From Bacteroidales bacterium (GTDB taxonomy: Bacteria; Bacteroidota; Bacteroidia; Bacteroidales; Marinilabiliaceae): a stretch of DNA of 64,000 bases. The position numbers were made by a program, and so were the translations under genes. The DNA is taken from contig QKJP01000003.1 in the NCBI GenBank assembly GCA_003249255.1, positions 1 through 64,000 on the forward strand, given 5' to 3'. Shown here one piece after another: positions 1 through 9,661 of the stretch (its first letter is position 1; every line of letters begins with the position of its first letter). The notes under the pieces are model-generated. The model had not been told where the DNA came from and did no database searches. It worked only from the letters and a program-made list of their open reading frames with translations.

Positions 1-41
1 TTTTCTTCAAAATCGAAACGCAAAAGTTTATATCTCAACAT
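1..41 (-). CDS. Start of a gene running off the left edge (partial)
   Basis: A minus-strand ATG at position 41 opens a frame that stays open to the window edge and reads MLRYKLLRFDFEE. Only 13 residues are visible, so no function can be given. The 260 bases between it and the next plus-strand gene are long enough for two divergent promoters. It could also be a chance open frame. Confidence 0.35.
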   Translation of the reverse strand, partial: MLRYKLLRFDFEE

Positions 42-247
42 GTTATTTGCTCATTTATCGAACACCGTTGTTTCGTAAAGCGGGTGCAAAATAACGGAGT
101 ATTTCTGATACTTCCAAATGTTTTATTCATTATTTTTTAAAGTTAATTTAAACTTAACAGTTAAGTATTTGATCTTGCGCGAAGAGCAACATATAAAAAA
201 ATATAAAGAACATTCGTAACAGCTATACTCATTTCCTTTGTACAACA

Positions 248-275
248 TTTGCTAAGATAAATCCTATTACTTTTG
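248..275 (+). promoter_or_regulatory. Bacteroidota-type promoter for the ATP-grasp-like gene
   Basis: A perfect TAnnTTTG box, TACTTTTG, lies at 268-275, about 30 bases before the start codon at 305. A TTTG at 248-251 could be the -33 element, but its 16-base spacer is shorter than the usual 18-20. Confidence 0.45.
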
Positions 276-304
276 CTTGTCAAGAGTATTTATCAAAAAA
301 CTAT

Positions 305-1540
305 ATGACACAGCAATCTAGACTATTTGTTTTTAATTCTACCTGTGAACTCGCCGTTGAAAATGGCATGAATCATTACACTCCACCGAATTTACTGAAG
401 AAGTTTGAAGAAGAAATTTCTTCTATCATTACTTTTTTGGGAAATGAGAAGGACTATATATACTCTGAAAAAGAATACGACAAAGACTTTATTCTATTTT
501 GGGAAAAGGCAGGCAAACTCTTCCCTAAACAAGTTACCAAATCTGACTTACCTCAACTATGCCAAAATACCAAATTAACACCTTGGGGTTGGAGCAAGGC
601 AGTTATCCATCAATTTAAGGAGTTTTGTACTATTGATAAAGAAAGCTGTCCTTTTATCAATCTGCCGTCAAACGATTTTAAAAACTTGTTCAGTAGAAAT
701 ATTAGCTACGAAATTATCCACCTTCTTAAAAAAAATGAGAAGCTGCTACCGAAGATAGCTCTTCCTTTAGCAACGCCTCAAAAATTCTACAACGAAAAGG
801 ATCTTTATCAGTTCTATCAGGAATCAACCGGACGAATAGTATTGAAGACTCTATGGAGTGCTTCCGGAAGAGGAATTCATATGATAAGAAGCGAGGAACA
901 ATGGGAACAAAGTCTTTCAAGGATTAGGAAACAAATTAAAAAAAACGAATATATTCTGGCAGAACCTTACTTCTTTAAAGTACAAGATGCATCTTACCAA
1001 ATAATGATATTGGAGGATGGATCTTATCAACCTTTAGGCATTAATTATTTTGATGCTACGGAGAATGGCAAATTTGAAAGTGAACACATTGGAATACCAA
1101 GTAGTATAAAAAACAAATTACCTCAAAACGAAGAATGGATTGAAGAATTAGGTAAAGCTCTTATTGAAACCCTTAAAAAATACAAACTTCATGAAGTATA
1201 CAGAGGTTCTGTTGGCATCGATATGCTATTTTATGAAGATGAGAACAACAGGCTTAAAGTTATGCCATTTCTGGAAGCGAACTTAAGAAATAACATGGGA
1301 CTTGTAAATCTGGCGCTTAAAAAACATGTTGCAGAGCAAAGTGAAGGTTTTTGGAAAATTGAACATTTACGTCCTGGACAATGGAGAAATTTTTGTATGA
1401 AAATGATGAAAGATCATCCTCTATCGATTAGAGATAATCGAATAGCAGAAGGTTTTTTTCCGTTAACGCCATTTGATGAAGATTACACTTTTGGAGCATG
1501 GGGACTTATTAAAAAACAGAAAAACATTCAGGATGAATGA
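305..1540 (+). CDS. ATP-grasp-like protein of unknown substrate
   Basis: The 411-residue protein is soluble, with no signal peptide. Around residues 180-195 it has LKTLWSASGRGIH, which resembles the lysine plus Ser/Gly-rich nucleotide-binding loop of ATP-grasp enzymes. Near residues 320-335 FLEANLRNNMG resembles the E-x-N-x-R metal/phosphate motif of that fold. ATP-grasp enzymes join a carboxylate to an amine or thiol through an acyl phosphate; the substrate here cannot be told. The gene stands alone with its own promoter, and the GH1 gene 110 bases downstream has a separate TAnnTTTG box. The fold assignment is from motifs only; the N-terminal 150 residues resemble nothing I recognise. Confidence 0.7.
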   Translation: MTQQSRLFVFNSTCELAVENGMNHYTPPNLLKKFEEEISSIITFLGNEKDYIYSEKEYDKDFILFWEKAGKLFPKQVTKSDLPQLCQNTKLTPWGWSKAVIHQFKEFCTIDKESCPFINLPSNDFKNLFSRNISYEIIHLLKKNEKLLPKIALPLATPQKFYNEKDLYQFYQESTGRIVLKTLWSASGRGIHMIRSEEQWEQSLSRIRKQIKKNEYILAEPYFFKVQDASYQIMILEDGSYQPLGINYFDATENGKFESEHIGIPSSIKNKLPQNEEWIEELGKALIETLKKYKLHEVYRGSVGIDMLFYEDENNRLKVMPFLEANLRNNMGLVNLALKKHVAEQSEGFWKIEHLRPGQWRNFCMKMMKDHPLSIRDNRIAEGFFPLTPFDEDYTFGAWGLIKKQKNIQDE

Positions 1541-1598
1541 CGAGTATGTTTCATCCATCTCTTAACAATAAATTAATGTGTGCCCTCCTTTTTCTATT

Positions 1599-1606
1599 TA
1601 GCTTTG
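1599..1606 (+). promoter_or_regulatory. TAnnTTTG box for the GH1 gene
   Basis: TAGCTTTG matches the Bacteroidota -7 consensus exactly and lies 44 bases before the ATG at 1651. The -33 region has only TGTG (1577-1580), so the promoter is incomplete by eye. Confidence 0.4.
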
Positions 1607-1650
1607 TGTTTTTCTAAAAGTGCCGGAAAACTAAAAGAGTTTAAAATTAC

Positions 1651-3024
1651 ATGTTCGATAAAAATCAACTCGGAAGGGATTTTAAGTGGGGGGTAACAAT
1701 TAGTGCTTTTCAAAACGAAGGAGCAGCAGGTGTGGATGACAAAGGTAAATCTATTTGGGATACATTCACCGAAGATTATGAAAACATAAAAAACGCAGAT
1801 GTGATTGGTGATGCATCTGCATTTTATGAGAAGTATGAAGATGACATTATACTAACTAAGCAACTTGGCTTTAATGTTTTCAGATTTTCTATTGGCTGGT
1901 CACGCATATTGCCTGATGGAATTGGTCAAATAAACCCAAAAGGAATAGACTTCTACAATAAAGTTATCAATTGTTGTATTGAAAATGGCTTAACTCCTTG
2001 GATTACTTTGTACCATTGGGATTTACCACAAAAACTCGAAGACGAAGGAGGTTGGACTAATAGAAGTAGCATTCAATGGTTTACTAATTATGTTGAAATC
2101 TGTGTTAGGCATTTTAAAGACCGGGTAACTAATTGGGTTGTTATGAATGAGCCAATGACATTTGTAGGTCTTGGATATTTTATGGGGTACCATGCTCCTC
2201 AAAAAAATGGCGTTTTAAACTTTCTCAAAGCAGCCCATCATGTTACACTATCAATGGCTGAAGGAGGAAGAGTGATTAGAAAATTACAAGCTAAAGCCAA
2301 TATTGGAGTGGCATTATCTTGTTCTCTTGTAAAACCCATTAACAAACTCTATAAAAATAAAAAAGCTGCCAAACGCATGGAAGCTATGTTAAACCGATTT
2401 TTTATAGAACCCTTGCTAGGTATGGGATATCCTATGGATGTTATGCCTTCTTTAGCGTTTATCAAAACCATCTTTCAGAAAGGTGATGAAGAGAGGATGA
2501 AATTTGACTTTGATTACATTGGCTTACAATACTATTTTAGAGTTGTTGCCAAACATAGCCTCACTCCCATTGTATTATTCGCTGATGAAGTCTCTCCGTT
2601 AGAAAGAAAATCCAATCTTAATACCATGAATCTGGATTATCACCCCAAAGGAATGTATAAACTTTTGTCACTTTATCACAAAAGATATCCAATGATTAAA
2701 AGTATTATCATCACGGAAAGTGGCGTTTGCTTGCCCGATCATCATATTGATAATGAAGTACATGATTCAGACAGAAAAAATTATCACAAAAAAATGATCA
2801 AACAGGTATTGAAAGCAAAAAAAGATGACATCCCTGTAAATGGTTATTTCGTATGGACTTTAATAGATAATTTTGAATGGAAGGAAGGATTTGAGCCAAG
2901 GTTTGGACTAGTTTATAACGATTTTGAAAGCCAAAAAAGGACTATTAAAGAATCGGGATTATGGTTTCAAAAATTCTTAAAAAAAGCCCCCGATCCATTC
3001 AGAGGCTTTAATTATAAAAGATAA
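1651..3024 (+). CDS. Glycoside hydrolase family 1 (beta-glucosidase-like)
   Basis: A retaining beta-glycosidase of 457 residues, the usual GH1 length. The N-terminal GH1 signature is present at residues 11-25 (FKWGVTISAFQNEGA). The acid/base is Glu167 in MNEP and the nucleophile is Glu356 in ITESG. DNFEW near residue 420 is the conserved aglycone/glycone-site segment. The nucleophile motif reads TESG rather than the common TENG. There is no signal peptide, so it should act in the cytoplasm on imported di- or oligosaccharides, or on aryl or phospho-glycosides; specificity cannot be read from sequence. No transporter or SusCD pair is adjacent. Its stop is 6 bases from the stop of the convergent small gene. 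Confidence 0.92.
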   Translation: MFDKNQLGRDFKWGVTISAFQNEGAAGVDDKGKSIWDTFTEDYENIKNADVIGDASAFYEKYEDDIILTKQLGFNVFRFSIGWSRILPDGIGQINPKGIDFYNKVINCCIENGLTPWITLYHWDLPQKLEDEGGWTNRSSIQWFTNYVEICVRHFKDRVTNWVVMNEPMTFVGLGYFMGYHAPQKNGVLNFLKAAHHVTLSMAEGGRVIRKLQAKANIGVALSCSLVKPINKLYKNKKAAKRMEAMLNRFFIEPLLGMGYPMDVMPSLAFIKTIFQKGDEERMKFDFDYIGLQYYFRVVAKHSLTPIVLFADEVSPLERKSNLNTMNLDYHPKGMYKLLSLYHKRYPMIKSIIITESGVCLPDHHIDNEVHDSDRKNYHKKMIKQVLKAKKDDIPVNGYFVWTLIDNFEWKEGFEPRFGLVYNDFESQKRTIKESGLWFQKFLKKAPDPFRGFNYKR

Positions 3025-3030
3025 AACAGT

Positions 3031-3219
3031 CTATTTTTTATAAATCAATAGTGCTGAATAAGTAGCCACACTATCATTGGCATGACTGGCATATTTTATG
3101 CTAATAAGTTGTTCTGAAGAAATATTTTCTGACTGAATATATCGATTGATTTGCTCGTCAATTACAATATCAAAATCATCGGTTCCTGTATATTGGAAAT
3201 GTTTAGTAATTACTTTCAT
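3031..3219 (-). CDS. Small protein, Cse60-like
   Basis: A 62-residue protein beginning MKVITKHF, with a central EQINRYIQS helix and an IKYASHANDSVATYSALLIYK strand segment. This arrangement resembles the small Cse60 family, first named in spore formers but also found in organisms that do not sporulate, where its function is unknown. There is no signal peptide, cysteine or obvious catalytic motif. It converges with the GH1 gene with only 6 bases between stops. Family assignment is by recall of the pattern and is tentative; that it is a real gene is more likely than the name. Confidence 0.55.
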   Translation of the reverse strand: MKVITKHFQYTGTDDFDIVIDEQINRYIQSENISSEQLISIKYASHANDSVATYSALLIYKK

Positions 3220-3322
3220 GACATATCTTATTTAATAGGTTCTAAATATAAATTAACAGCTTTCAAGATATAACATTTTTAGGAATAAAATTCTCCTTTT
3301 TTTATGAATCGCCTCTATGAAT

Positions 3323-4306
3323 TTATAAACTCAACTCCAACCAGGTTATAAATTCCTGGAACTCTTGTTGATGTTGCCTGACCCAATTAAAAACATGATC
3401 ATGAGATTTACAGTTACTGATGTAATAAGCCAATATTTCAGAATAACCTTTTTGTGCTATTACTTGAAACAAATCGAGGTAATACAATTGATAAAAATTC
3501 AATTCTTTCGACGATTCTGATGACACTAAATTTAAATGTAATTGAGATATCTCGATGAACTTCTCAACCGCTTCCCGATTTTCTTTTCCCAAAATTAATT
3601 TGACTTGGAGTTTAAAATTCTCCATTTCGTTTTCTTCCACATCGAATTTATCATTTCGAGAAGGTGTTTGAGGAAGGATTGACCAAAGAGAAAAAATCTC
3701 ATCCCAAACCTCAACACTTTTATCAGAATCTTGGTCTAACAACAAAAAATAATGAAGCGGCAATAGACTTTTGAACGGCATATTCTCTTTTTGAAGAGTG
3801 TGGGCAAACAAGAAATGTGCATTCGGATTGGCTTTATTTTGAACAATTGATTTTTGAACAAATTCGAGTGCTTTTGCATATTCACCCATATCATAATAAA
3901 TGGCTGCCAAATTATATAAAAACAAATCATCATCGGACCGTTTTTTTAGGGCTTTCTCGTATACTTTTACTGCTTGTTTATATTGCCCTTCGTTTTGTAA
4001 CGAAGAAGCATATACCAATACCGCTTCGCCCCAAAAACTAAATTCTTCCATCACAACTTCACTACTGAAATAAGCGGCATCTTTATAATTTTCAAGCTCA
4101 TAATAACATAAGCTCAATCTGTATTTCAGATATAAATTTTTAGAATCAGCTTTAAGTGCTGATGTATAATTTTTGACGGCATCTTTATAAAATCCACTTT
4201 CATAAAAACGATCTGCTTGATTAACAAGCTCTTCTATTTTATTTATTTGAGAAAAAGAAAACTGACTAATAACCAATGCAAACAAAATAAACCAACAACG
4301 CTTCAT
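3323..4306 (-). CDS. Exported TPR-repeat protein
   Basis: The 327-residue product starts with a clear signal peptide (MKRCWFILFALVISQFSFSQ), so it is periplasmic or surface-exposed. At least four tetratricopeptide units lie between about residues 25 and 170, each with the A..Y..AL pattern (for example YKDAVKNYTSALKADSKN and YKQAVKVYEKALKKRSDD). The last 130 residues are helical and lack clear repeats. TPR proteins are scaffolds for protein complexes. The gene lies 102 bases downstream of the TonB-type gene on the same strand, with a hairpin between them, so they are probably separate units. No specific partner can be named. Confidence 0.8.
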   Translation of the reverse strand: MKRCWFILFALVISQFSFSQINKIEELVNQADRFYESGFYKDAVKNYTSALKADSKNLYLKYRLSLCYYELENYKDAAYFSSEVVMEEFSFWGEAVLVYASSLQNEGQYKQAVKVYEKALKKRSDDDLFLYNLAAIYYDMGEYAKALEFVQKSIVQNKANPNAHFLFAHTLQKENMPFKSLLPLHYFLLLDQDSDKSVEVWDEIFSLWSILPQTPSRNDKFDVEENEMENFKLQVKLILGKENREAVEKFIEISQLHLNLVSSESSKELNFYQLYYLDLFQVIAQKGYSEILAYYISNCKSHDHVFNWVRQHQQEFQEFITWLELSL

Positions 4307-4360
4307 GCTCTATAACTTTTAAAAATCTCTTTTATTAACAGCAAAGAAACGAACATATTT

Positions 4361-4392
4361 TACCCCTAACAAAATTTAACTTATTAGGGGTA
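4361..4392 (-). terminator. Hairpin downstream of the TonB-type gene
   Basis: TACCCCTAA (4361-4369) and TTAGGGGTA (4384-4392) form a perfect 9-bp stem with a 14-base loop, beginning 16 bases after the tonB-like stop. There is no clean T tract on the minus strand after it, so it may be a weak terminator or an RNA 3' end stabiliser. Confidence 0.4.
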
Positions 4393-4408
4393 GGTGATAA
4401 TTGAATTT

Positions 4409-5077
4409 TTAACGACTTAAAGAGAATTTAACAGGCATGTTATATTTTACCCGCACAGCTTTATCGCGCTGGTAACCGGGTTTCCATTTGGGCATTAATT
4501 TCATCACACGCAATGCTTCTTGAGCCATGTGAGGGTGAGGGCTTCGCATAACTTCTAAGTCAACCACATTTCCATCTTTATCAATAACAAATGATAAGTA
4601 AACCCGTCCCTGGATACCTTCTTCTGCACAAGCTACCGGATACTTTATATTATTTGCAATAAACTTCATCATGGCTAATTCTCCACCCGGATATTCAGGC
4701 ATATCTTCCACAACAATAAAATCTATTTCAGGAATATCTTCTTCTACCGGTACTTCATAAATACCTTCATCAGGATCTGTTTCTGAAGTAAAAACGATAT
4801 CTTCTTCAGGAACATCGGAATCGTCTGGTGCTAAAACTAATGTTTCTAAAATTTTAGGAACCGGTGGTAGCTCCACTTTTTTTTCTTCTCTAACCAGAGG
4901 AGGTAATTCTAACACTTCAATAGGTTCATCATCAATGATAATTTCAGGAGCTTCTAAAGTTGATGTAGTCCATTCAAAGGCTGAAAAAATTAAACCTAAA
5001 GCCACAATTAATCCAATTTGAAAGAAAACACTTTTTTTACTTTCAAGGTCTGCATGTTGATATTTCTTAATGTCCAT
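4409..5077 (-). CDS. TonB-family energy transducer
   Basis: 222 residues: a short cytoplasmic start with a DxESKKS segment, one membrane anchor at about 22-38, an acidic, proline- and valine-rich periplasmic spacer (about 40-125), and a C-terminal TonB domain (about 130-222) with YPGGELAMMKFIANNIKYP and GRVYLSFVIDKDGNV. TonB proteins pass energy from the ExbB/ExbD motor to outer-membrane receptors. No exbB or exbD is nearby, so it must use a motor encoded elsewhere. The spacer is Glu/Asp-rich rather than the classic Pro-Lys type, as often seen in Bacteroidota. The start ATG at 5077 gives a normal anchor, so no other start is needed. Confidence 0.88.
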   Translation of the reverse strand: MDIKKYQHADLESKKSVFFQIGLIVALGLIFSAFEWTTSTLEAPEIIIDDEPIEVLELPPLVREEKKVELPPVPKILETLVLAPDDSDVPEEDIVFTSETDPDEGIYEVPVEEDIPEIDFIVVEDMPEYPGGELAMMKFIANNIKYPVACAEEGIQGRVYLSFVIDKDGNVVDLEVMRSPHPHMAQEALRVMKLMPKWKPGYQRDKAVRVKYNMPVKFSLSR

Positions 5078-5163
5078 GATTGAAAAATTTAATGAGGTTA
5101 ATAATCTATAAACTCATTATTTCAACCCATGTACCAAACTTTAACAAAACGCTTAAAGTAGAT

Positions 5164-5290
5164 CACATCTCACTCTATATCATAGCCTTAAAAGGCTATC
5201 GTTAGAAATACACAAGCCCAAGTTCACAAACTAAAAACGCCCTAATGGGCGAATTTACAGACTCTAAAAAAGCCCGATTGAAAAATTAAA
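5164..5290. repeat. Hairpin-rich dispersed element, copy 1
   Basis: Intergenic stretch with ATAGCC-TTAAAA-GGCTAT (5182-5199) and CGCCC-TAAT-GGGCG (5238-5251) hairpins, followed by CTAAAAAAGCCC. The last 12 bases also occur in the element at 43679-43876, and the left end (AGTAGAT) is shared with both other copies. On the minus strand the second hairpin is followed by GTTTTTAG, so it may also terminate the PAP2 gene transcript. Confidence 0.5.
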
Positions 5291-5324
5291 GGGTTCATAC
5301 GTAAGAAAATTCACAATACGAAAT

Positions 5325-6035
5325 CTAAAGACTTTTGGGCTGCATTTTATGTTCAGAAGCTTTTAGTTGTCCATATTTGATATCACGAATTACATTTCCT
5401 GAAAACATACTTTCATATCTTGACAAGCATAAATGAATACCCATAACCATTAAAGTTCCTAATAGACCTCCCACATAAACATCCATAAAAAAATGTTGAA
5501 GTAAATATACTCTTGAGACTGCGACTCCCACTGCCATTACAGACAGGACATATCCAATACCTTTATTATTGGTTGCCAATGATAATATTGTTGCGGTGGC
5601 AAATGCAGTTAATGTATGTCCGGATGGAAATGTTCCGAGATTATGAAATTCTACCCCTTCTACTACTCGATAGAAAGCATCTAATCCATAAAAAGAGGTT
5701 GGACGAGGTGCTTCGGTAAATAAAACTTTCTTAAAAAGAAAAACAATCAACCCGGAACCTACTAATGAAACCGCTAACAAAATAGAATAATAATACCTTA
5801 TAAATAAGAACACTAAAGCTAAAACAGCCATTACTCCACCTAAACCTAAAATTGTATAGAGTTTAAAAAAATCATCTAAACGACGATTTCCATTTTCATT
5901 TAGGAAGTGTACAACATCCCCTTTTTTTAAAAAGATTATTGCGAATAAACCAAGACACAGAAAAAAAAGTGAACCTAGAAGGTATTCATAATAAGCTTTA
6001 CCGGTGGTTTTTTTGTTAAATGTAAATAATTTCAT
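5325..6035 (-). CDS. PAP2-family membrane phosphatase
   Basis: 236 residues with about six membrane helices. The three phosphatase motifs are visible: K103...R111-P112 (one residue longer than the canonical K-x6-RP), PSGH at 137-140, and S174-R175-x5-H181-x3-D185. Such enzymes remove phosphates from lipid substrates, such as undecaprenyl pyrophosphate, phosphatidate or lipid A, on the outer face of the inner membrane. The gene precedes, on the same strand, a GT39 glycosyltransferase 124 bases upstream; such pairs can act in lipid A or lipid-linked sugar modification, but that is inference. The exact substrate cannot be decided between the BacA-like and LpxE/F-like alternatives. Confidence 0.87.
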   Translation of the reverse strand: MKLFTFNKKTTGKAYYEYLLGSLFFLCLGLFAIIFLKKGDVVHFLNENGNRRLDDFFKLYTILGLGGVMAVLALVFLFIRYYYSILLAVSLVGSGLIVFLFKKVLFTEAPRPTSFYGLDAFYRVVEGVEFHNLGTFPSGHTLTAFATATILSLATNNKGIGYVLSVMAVGVAVSRVYLLQHFFMDVYVGGLLGTLMVMGIHLCLSRYESMFSGNVIRDIKYGQLKASEHKMQPKSL

Positions 6036-6159
6036 AGAAGATTGTTTTTACCTCTACAAAGAAACTAAGCGAGCCATCTATGACCATTAACTGATCATCA
6101 AGATTAATTTACCATTATAGCTTTATGACCATAAAGGTTTACAATCAATAAATGTATTC

Positions 6160-7716
6160 TTAATAGAGTTGTTTTGACTTTAACTTTGTTAACCTCCATA
6201 CAAAAAGATTTATCCTCTTTGTTCCGTATTTCGTAACGGGAATAATCACAGGATCTGAACAAGTATCAAACTGATTTTTTAGTTTATTGCTGATGGGCTT
6301 ATAATAATGAGAAGTAGTAATGTAATAGGCGTCATATCCATTTTTGTTTACTCCACGTTCATTATTGATTTTTAAGTATTGATGTAAGTCTTCTTGATCT
6401 CCATTTACAAGAAGCGGTAATTTAGCATTTAGGGCAAAATAATAATCGAGATGCGCTGCAGGAAACCATTTATGAGTAATTACCAATAAGTTAGAATCCA
6501 TTCGCCCTAAGCGTAAATCAGTTGTTAATAGTTGATTTAATTGATCACCAGCTTCGTTCCAAATACTTAAATCAACAGTAAAATCATCTTTACCCAAAAC
6601 ATTATCTTCAATATTTTCATCACCAAATAAACGACCAGTTTCAATTTGAAAGGTAGCAACTAATACAACTGTTACAAACAACAGGGGTGCAGCACCAATC
6701 AAATTAATCTTCCAGGCCTTAATTCGGGTTGCATGATAATTGACTGCTGCGATTGTTAATCCAAAATATCCAACACCACTCCAATGAGGTAAGGTTCGAT
6801 TATACATGGATATCAGCAAAGTAATAATTACCAATGGCAAACTAATTGCGATTAAAAACCAAGTTTGTTTATCAACAATTCTAAACTTCTCTTTAATAAA
6901 GAAGAAAAGAGACCAGATGATCAATGTGAAATTTATAGGATTATTATAAAATATTTGTCCCAAAAACTCAGGAAAAAAATATCTGAAATTTGGGATGATT
7001 GATTCATGTCCAACACGACTGGCATGATAACTCAAACCAGACAAATTGGAGGTTAAGTTCCAATGTATTACAGGTGTAAAAACTAAAATGCTTATCAATG
7101 CTGATAAATACAAAAATGGATTTTTCAGTAATCGAGGATCATACCAGGCATATACACCAATACCCAACCACAAAAAAATAGCGAAATACTTTGATAAAGC
7201 GGCAAAGCCAACAAATAATCCAAAGAGTAATAAGGCTGAGATATTTGTATTTTTTGATTTTATAAAAGTTAAAAAGAAATATACAGCTAACAACCAAAAT
7301 ATACTAAGAGGGGTATCCGGCAAAACAAAAGTTCCTACTATGATGGAACTGTAAAATGAGGATGAAAGCAATAGTGCAGATACATTTCCAACCCAACGAT
7401 CTTTCAGTAAATATCCAATTCGATATACTATCCATAAATTAAGAGTCCCAATAATTAATGCTCCTAACCTCACAAAAAAAGGAGATAAGACTAGCTTTTG
7501 CATCAATGTAGTTAACCATATCATCCATCCAACCATGGGCGGATGATCAAAATAACTCCAATCCGGAAACAACGCATAATTGACATAATACACTTCATCA
7601 TTCCCTAAATCAGTCACCAGAACAACTCCTAATCTGATTATTAAATGAATCAACAGTATCCCAATGATACAATAAGGAAGCATTAGCCAATTGGAGAATT
7701 TTACAGTTAAACTCAT
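6160..7716 (-). CDS. GT39/ArnT-like membrane glycosyltransferase
   Basis: 518 residues with about ten or more membrane helices. An early periplasmic loop carries GNDEVYYVNYA (about 38-48) and DHPPMVGWM (about 56-64). The acidic pair followed by a downstream HPP is the hallmark of the PMT/ArnT (GT39, PF13231-type) fold that transfers sugars from polyprenyl-phosphate donors. The last 150 residues form a soluble periplasmic domain. Likely jobs are glycosylation of lipid A, of surface polymers or of proteins; sequence alone cannot separate these. The PAP2 gene lies downstream on the same strand. A second, only distantly similar GT39 protein is encoded at 45278-46945. Confidence 0.85.
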   Translation of the reverse strand: MSLTVKFSNWLMLPYCIIGILLIHLIIRLGVVLVTDLGNDEVYYVNYALFPDWSYFDHPPMVGWMIWLTTLMQKLVLSPFFVRLGALIIGTLNLWIVYRIGYLLKDRWVGNVSALLLSSSFYSSIIVGTFVLPDTPLSIFWLLAVYFFLTFIKSKNTNISALLLFGLFVGFAALSKYFAIFLWLGIGVYAWYDPRLLKNPFLYLSALISILVFTPVIHWNLTSNLSGLSYHASRVGHESIIPNFRYFFPEFLGQIFYNNPINFTLIIWSLFFFIKEKFRIVDKQTWFLIAISLPLVIITLLISMYNRTLPHWSGVGYFGLTIAAVNYHATRIKAWKINLIGAAPLLFVTVVLVATFQIETGRLFGDENIEDNVLGKDDFTVDLSIWNEAGDQLNQLLTTDLRLGRMDSNLLVITHKWFPAAHLDYYFALNAKLPLLVNGDQEDLHQYLKINNERGVNKNGYDAYYITTSHYYKPISNKLKNQFDTCSDPVIIPVTKYGTKRINLFVWRLTKLKSKQLY

Positions 7717-7841
7717 CTTTTTCTTTTAATGCGAAAGATAGAATTTAAGTTTTCACCGTTTAGATCCTTTTTTCACAAACAACCTTTTTATAAAATCTCC
7801 TTAACAAAGAGGAAACATTAAATATTTTCGATTCGCATTAT

Positions 7842-7871
7842 TTTGCCATTCGAAAATATTATATACTTTTG
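7842..7871 (+). promoter_or_regulatory. Promoter of the aldehyde dehydrogenase gene
   Basis: TTTG at 7842-7845 and TACTTTTG at 7864-7871 are separated by 18 bases, a near-ideal Bacteroidota housekeeping promoter. The predicted start, near 7877, leaves a 5' UTR of about 95 bases. Confidence 0.6.
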
Positions 7872-7972
7872 GACAAATATTAAAAAATGTTTTGAACACA
7901 ATTAATTTACGAATGTTAATACTTTCGGATCTTAAATTGTTTTTCTCCAATTAATTAACTAAATATCAAAAT

Positions 7973-9427
7973 ATGACTGAAATTAAACATTACGATTGCT
8001 ACATTAACGGTGAATGGATTGGCAAAGAAAATCGGGATGTAATTGAAGTTGTGAATCCTTCTACGGATGAAGTTTTTGCAACTGTAACTGCGTGTAATGA
8101 TAAAGATGTACAATATGCATTAGAATCATCTGAGAAAGCACAACTAACTTGGCAATTAACTCCAGCACAAACACGCGCAAACTATTTATATGCAATTTGT
8201 GATAAACTCAAAGTTGAACGCGATCATTTCGCTAAACTTTTGGTCCTAGAACAAGGTAAAACTTACCCTGAAGCCCTTGGAGAGGTGGATGATACAATTC
8301 GATACATGCAATATTCTGCAGAAGCCGGCCGCCGTATTGAAGGTTCTATCTTTCCATCAGATATTCCTAATGAACAATTAACCATCCACAAAGTCCCTTA
8401 TGGAGTTACAGTGGGTCTTTGTGCATTTAATTATCCGTTAGCACTTATTGGCCGTAAAGTGGGCCCGGCACTTGTTACCGGTAACTCAATGATTATCAAA
8501 CCACACGAACTAACCCCTATAACAGCTTCTGATTTTTGTCGTTTAGTCGAATCGGTTGGCGTACCTAAAGGGATTATTAATATGGTTGCAACGCAAAATG
8601 CTCAGGCAGCATCTTTATTGGTAGAGAGTCCAATTACCAAGCTAATTAGTTTAACCGGTAGTACAAATGCCGGAAGAGCCATGTACCGAGCTACGGCTAA
8701 TAATATTACAGGGCTTATTCTTGAACTAGGAGGTAAAGCACCCTTGATTGTTTGTGATGATGCTGATATTGATAAAGCGGTAGAGGCCGCTGCTAAATCT
8801 CGTTTTACAAACTGTGGACAAGTTTGTATCTGTAGCGAAATGGTGATGGTTGATGAAAAAGTGGCTGACGAATTCACAGATAAACTGATTAAGCGCGTTA
8901 AAGAAATTAAAGTTGGAGATCCTTTTGATTCTGCAACCGACATGGGACCTAATGTAAGTAAAGCCAGCATGACACGCTTTGATGATATGATCAAAGATAA
9001 CATTGCTCAAGGTGCAAACTTAGTAATGGGCGGAGGAAGACCGGAAGGAAAACAATTTGAAAAGGGAAATTGGTTTGCGCCTACTATTTTAACCAATGTT
9101 AAAAATGACCATGCCACTATGCAGCAAGAAATCTTCGGACCGATTCTTCCTATCATGAGAGTTTCTGGTTACGAGGAAGCTTTAGAATTAACAAATGCGC
9201 GAGAAGAAGGTCTTTCCGCATATTTATATACCAATAATTACAGAAGATTTATGCATGCCATTGATAACATGCAGGTGGGAACCATCTTTATCAACCGTCC
9301 GATAGTAGGATATATCCAGGGTTATCACTCAGGTCATAAAACATCAGGAGTGGGTGGAGAAGATGGAATTTATGGAATTGAAGGATATTTACAAAAAAGA
9401 ACCATCTATTTAGATTATTCTGAATAA
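7973..9427 (+). CDS. aldA: Aldehyde dehydrogenase, AldA (lactaldehyde/glycolaldehyde) type
   Basis: 484 residues, full length for the ALDH superfamily. The catalytic cysteine is Cys285 in GQVCIC and the general base Glu251 in LELGGKAP. The Rossmann-type GSTNAGR is at 229-235. The C-terminal segment, with [16 protein letters not shown] and GIEGYLQ, follows the E. coli lactaldehyde dehydrogenase AldA pattern closely, which suggests oxidation of lactaldehyde or glycolaldehyde to lactate or glycolate with NAD. Such an enzyme would serve fucose or rhamnose use or aldehyde removal, but no sugar-degradation genes are next to it. It has its own promoter and a strong terminator, so it is a single-gene unit. 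Substrate is inferred from overall resemblance. Confidence 0.88.
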   Translation: MTEIKHYDCYINGEWIGKENRDVIEVVNPSTDEVFATVTACNDKDVQYALESSEKAQLTWQLTPAQTRANYLYAICDKLKVERDHFAKLLVLEQGKTYPEALGEVDDTIRYMQYSAEAGRRIEGSIFPSDIPNEQLTIHKVPYGVTVGLCAFNYPLALIGRKVGPALVTGNSMIIKPHELTPITASDFCRLVESVGVPKGIINMVATQNAQAASLLVESPITKLISLTGSTNAGRAMYRATANNITGLILELGGKAPLIVCDDADIDKAVEAAAKSRFTNCGQVCICSEMVMVDEKVADEFTDKLIKRVKEIKVGDPFDSATDMGPNVSKASMTRFDDMIKDNIAQGANLVMGGGRPEGKQFEKGNWFAPTILTNVKNDHATMQQEIFGPILPIMRVSGYEEALELTNAREEGLSAYLYTNNYRRFMHAIDNMQVGTIFINRPIVGYIQGYHSGHKTSGVGGEDGIYGIEGYLQKRTIYLDYSE

Positions 9428-9446
9428 ACAATACTTCTTTACTCAA

Positions 9447-9492
9447 AAGAACCCCATGATCATGTAAGGTGAGAGTGGGGTTCTTGTATTTT
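9447..9492 (+). terminator. Rho-independent terminator after aldA
   Basis: AAGAACCCC (9447-9455) pairs with GGGGTTCTT (9477-9485), a perfect 9-bp stem, followed by GTATTTTT. It lies 20 bases after the aldA stop codon. Confidence 0.75.
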
Positions 9493-9661
9493 TGATAAAT
9501 TCTTTGTTAGCTTGAATAATCGAACCGAAATTTCATCATCCAGCCCAGAATATGTCGTTGTTTATGCCACAAGAAATAATTGCACATTCTATCATTATCA
9601 CACCTGCACATTTTATTCTTAAGACTTTTGCTAGGCAAGTAAGCTTTGAAAATTAAAGAAC

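Noticed and set aside
5238-5251. Simple terminator of the PAP2 gene only
   Set aside because: The hairpin belongs to a larger hairpin-rich element related to copies at 43.7 and 59.1 kb, so it is recorded there.
8602-9010. Two overlapping minus-strand frames in aldA
   Set aside because: They are antisense to the catalytic region of aldA and in two frames at once, as expected of shadows.
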